Assembly: GCF_016888165.1 (NCBI RefSeq)
Contig: NZ_JACSWC010000328.1
Location: 1 to 34,656 of the forward strand
Source: Halomicronema sp. CCY15110
Lineage (GTDB): Bacteria; Cyanobacteriota; Cyanobacteriia; Phormidesmidales; Phormidesmidaceae
DNA: 34,656 bases
Direction of reading: 5' to 3'
Part shown: positions 33,098 through 34,656 of the stretch, in pieces
Layout: each line of letters opens with the position of its first letter
How positions within the stretch are numbered: the stretch's first letter is position 1
The notes under the pieces: generated by a model
The model's input: the letters and a program-made list of their open reading frames with translations, nothing else
Told to the model about the DNA's origin: nothing
Database searches by the model: none
Program-made: the position numbers and the translations under genes

Positions 33098-33757
33098 GTC
33101 TGTCGGGCCGAGAGCACTGCTGCTGGGCGACTCTTGATTGAGTGAGCTGAATTGTTGTGCTCGCCAGTGACCCTAAAGCGATGCCGTTACCTCCCTGCAT
33201 GGGCTCCGTAAGGATAGTAGCGTTGTACAGATGGTTTCGTGCGTTCCCACGCTGTGGAATAAACGTCCGTTCGGGTTAAGCCAAACCTGGTTACGTTCCC
33301 CGCCTGGGATGCACGCGATGGGGTGGGTGGGCCGCTGACAGGTCCCTTTGTCCGGCGGACACCCCTTCAATGGCAGGGATTTAGCCTGCGGATGACTCTG
33401 AAAGTTCTTCTGCATCTTGCTCCCGAACTCAGCTTGGAATAAGGAGCTTGACTGCCTTGCCGCGCTGCACCTCACTGCGGGTTGCGGTGGCGGCTCCTTG
33501 CGGCCCAGTGCCGACAAAATCCTCTGAAGAGAAGAATATTGGCTGCCTGAGGGACTTCTTTTCAGAGTGTGAATAAATGACCACGAGTATCTTTGAATTT
33601 GCGACGATACAAGTGTTGAGATTGGTTTTCATCATTTTTTGTAGATCCCCGCTGAGTTCTAAGATAATGCCTATCCTCAGCGTCAAGATTTTCTGGCAGA
33701 AAGTTATCAAAAATCAACTTTGAAGAATGTAAGAAATCACATTTTGAGGTCATTATC
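33098..33757. other. Gene-free 0.66-kb block with strong secondary structure
   Basis: No supported gene. The block is free of HIP1 between 33036 and 33795. The left two thirds (about 33165-33510) are GC-rich with many short self-complementary words (for example GTCCGGCGGAC near 33350). A minus-strand frame (33173-33517) is open, but its Pro/Ser/Cys-rich product does not look like a folded protein. The right third is AT-rich and carries the long hairpin at 33522-33567 and presumably the promoter of the pentapeptide gene. A non-coding RNA or a remnant of a mobile element is possible. Confidence 0.5.
33522..33567. repeat. 13-bp hairpin in the gene-free block
   Basis: CTCTGAAGAGAAG (33522-33534) pairs with CTTCTTTTCAGAG (33555-33567), 13 bp with one G-T wobble and a 20-base loop. 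It lies about 190 bases upstream of the pentapeptide-repeat gene and has no T-run. Confidence 0.65.
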
Positions 33758-34270
33758 ATGAATGTTCGAGAATTTTTACGTGAATACAGTCGCGGCGATC
33801 GCAATTTTGCTGGGGTAATCTTGCATGGCACTGATTTGAGTTACCGCCAGCTCAGTGGCATCGATTTGAGACAGGCTGATTTAAGTGGAGCCAATTTGAA
33901 AGGGGTGGATCTCACCCAGGCCAATCTCCGCTACGCCAATCTCGCTAATGCCGACCTGACGAATGCTGTACTCAGTGGCGCTCAGTTAGAGGAAGTCAAT
34001 CTTGTCGGCGCGATTTTGACCGGAGCCAAGCTCGATGGCAGTAGCCTCATTCGGGCTGATTTGCAATTAGCCGACTGTGCGCAGGCTGACCTGCAAGGGG
34101 CCAACCTATCGGATGCCAAGCTACATCGTGCTAACTTGCACCAAGCCAATTTGGCCGACGCCTGTATCGAGGGCGTCGATGTCGCCGATTTGAGCTTGAA
34201 TGATGCAGCCGCGATCGCGTCAGGCGCAACTCATGCCGCCTTTGCGACGGCGGGTAGTGTCCCGGTTTAA
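33758..34270 (+). CDS. Pentapeptide-repeat protein
   Basis: A 170-residue protein. After an N-terminal helix (MNVREFLREYSRGDRNFAG), residues about 20-150 are built of A(D/N)LxX pentapeptides (for example ADLSGANLKG, ANLRYANLAN, ADLTNAVLSG, ANLSDAKLHR). These stack into a right-handed quadrilateral beta-helix. There is no signal peptide or membrane segment, so it is probably cytoplasmic. Members bind other proteins (some protect DNA gyrase), but most cyanobacterial ones have no known role. It ends in a clear terminator. Confidence 0.92.
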   Translation: MNVREFLREYSRGDRNFAGVILHGTDLSYRQLSGIDLRQADLSGANLKGVDLTQANLRYANLANADLTNAVLSGAQLEEVNLVGAILTGAKLDGSSLIRADLQLADCAQADLQGANLSDAKLHRANLHQANLADACIEGVDVADLSLNDAAAIASGATHAAFATAGSVPV

Positions 34271-34358
34271 TTCCCCCATCAGCTAAGAGTGATGGGTAGA
34301 CGCTGGCAGCCTGATCGGTCTCTTGATGGCTGGGAAATCGCTTTAATACTGCTTGATA

Positions 34359-34399
34359 CTGCCGATGCTGAGCACTCCAGCCAGCATCGGCAGCCTTTT
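34359..34399 (+). terminator. Rho-independent terminator of the pentapeptide gene
   Basis: A perfect 12-bp stem, CTGCCGATGCTG (34359-34370) with CAGCATCGGCAG (34382-34393), has an 11-base loop and is followed by CCTTTT. It lies 88 bases after the stop codon. Confidence 0.85.
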
Positions 34400-34460
34400 G
34401 GCATGTTACAGAGCGCGTTGCCTCTGCTTCCGCAGGATCTAGCTGTCGGAATTGACGCTT

Positions 34461-34598
34461 ATGCGATCGCTCTACTTCTTCCTGGGTATGGTACTCATGG
34501 GGTTGGGCATCTATTTTCTTGCCCACAAAATTCCGTTTACCGCACATCCATATTCGGGGGGACGGGGGATGGCTGCGGACTTAGGGATCTGCAACTAA
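34461..34598 (+). pseudogene. Small membrane-protein gene cut off by the terminal repeat
   Basis: The frame begins at ATG 34461 and reads MRSLYFFLGMVLMGLGIYFL, a clear hydrophobic membrane segment, then AHKIPFTAHPYSGGRGMAAD. It enters the 73-bp repeat at 34582 and meets an in-frame TAA at 34596, giving only 45 residues. From memory the start resembles a multi-pass cyanobacterial membrane protein of over 100 residues, which would mean the repeat removed most of the gene; this could not be checked. The alternative is a genuine 45-residue single-pass protein. The ribosome-binding site is weak. Confidence 0.5.
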
Positions 34599-34654
34599 AT
34601 AAAGTACCCGTTCAATCCGGTTTCGACTTCGCTCAACCTACCAGTATCGAGAGT
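34582..34654. repeat. Right copy of terminal inverted repeat (73 bp)
   Basis: This is identical to the reverse complement of 1-73. The repeat continues at least to the last two bases of the window, where the left copy has already run off the edge. Its inner boundary at 34582 falls inside the open frame of the small membrane-protein gene, so the repeat probably inserted into, or was joined to, that gene. Confidence 0.9.
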
Positions 34655-34656
34655 TG

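Noticed and set aside
33173-33517. 114-codon minus-strand frame in the gene-free block
   Set aside because: Its Pro/Ser/Cys-rich composition and lack of codon bias or ribosome-binding site fit non-coding or repeat-derived DNA better.
34131-34547. 138-codon minus-strand frame
   Set aside because: It is antisense to the end of the pentapeptide gene, crosses its terminator and the small membrane-protein start, and gives a low-complexity Arg/His/Ser-rich end.
1-34656. Terminal inverted repeats as telomeres of a linear plasmid or phage
   Set aside because: The content is chromosomal housekeeping (ftsI, uvrA, murA, trpC, lpdA, tRNAs), with no replication or partition genes. A repeat at contig ends is the simpler explanation.

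Overview
The window reads as a piece of a GC-rich cyanobacterial chromosome. The HIP1 octamer GCGATCGC recurs dozens of times, and petN (a cytochrome b6f subunit) and btpA (photosystem I biogenesis) are photosynthesis genes. Several other genes look like conserved cyanobacterial families: a C-DES-type cysteine lyase, an LpxB-related protein and an AarF/ABC1 kinase. A filamentous Leptolyngbya-like organism is possible, but that is inference only. Most genes are ordinary chromosomal housekeeping genes.

Layout. 1-4544: an NAD-dependent beta-hydroxyacid dehydrogenase, an exported glycine-rich protein with a strong terminator, then an FtsL-like protein followed by ftsI (septal peptidoglycan synthesis). 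4739-8312: a cysteine/cystine lyase on the minus strand, a candidate microprotein, a RecB/RNase H-like nuclease, and tRNA-Asp. 8424-10798: an accessory island next to the tRNA, AT-richer and without HIP1 sites from 9002 to 10894. It holds a very acidic 66-residue protein with odd codon use behind a structured leader, and two tandem, mutually similar membrane-anchored coiled-coil proteins. 11107-14560: LpxB-like glycosyltransferase, ABC1 kinase, a small protein, then a G-rich minisatellite. 14811-16520 (minus): petN, a 62-residue membrane protein and rsmB. 16600-21665: a membrane protein, uvrA, an N-acetylglucosamine phosphodiester glycosidase-like lipoprotein and its small partner.

21666-22812 is a gene-poor kilobase with a 17-bp perfect hairpin. 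22813-28608: a HEAT-like membrane protein, thyX, rimO (minus), btpA, and murA (minus, with terminator). 28879-34270: tRNA-Leu, a SpoU/TrmH methyltransferase, a small acidic protein, lpd-trpC and a small DUF5340-like protein in a row, a 0.66-kb gene-free block, and a pentapeptide-repeat protein with a clear terminator.

The two ends of the window carry the same 73-bp sequence in inverted orientation (1-73 and 34582-34654). At the right end this repeat cuts off a small membrane-protein gene (34461-34598). The simplest reading is that the contig stops inside two copies of a dispersed repeat.

The best candidate for something undescribed is the 8.8-10.9 kb island: an acidic microprotein opposed to a pair of membrane-anchored paralogues sharing an H-N motif after a basic linker. 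No function can be assigned from sequence alone.
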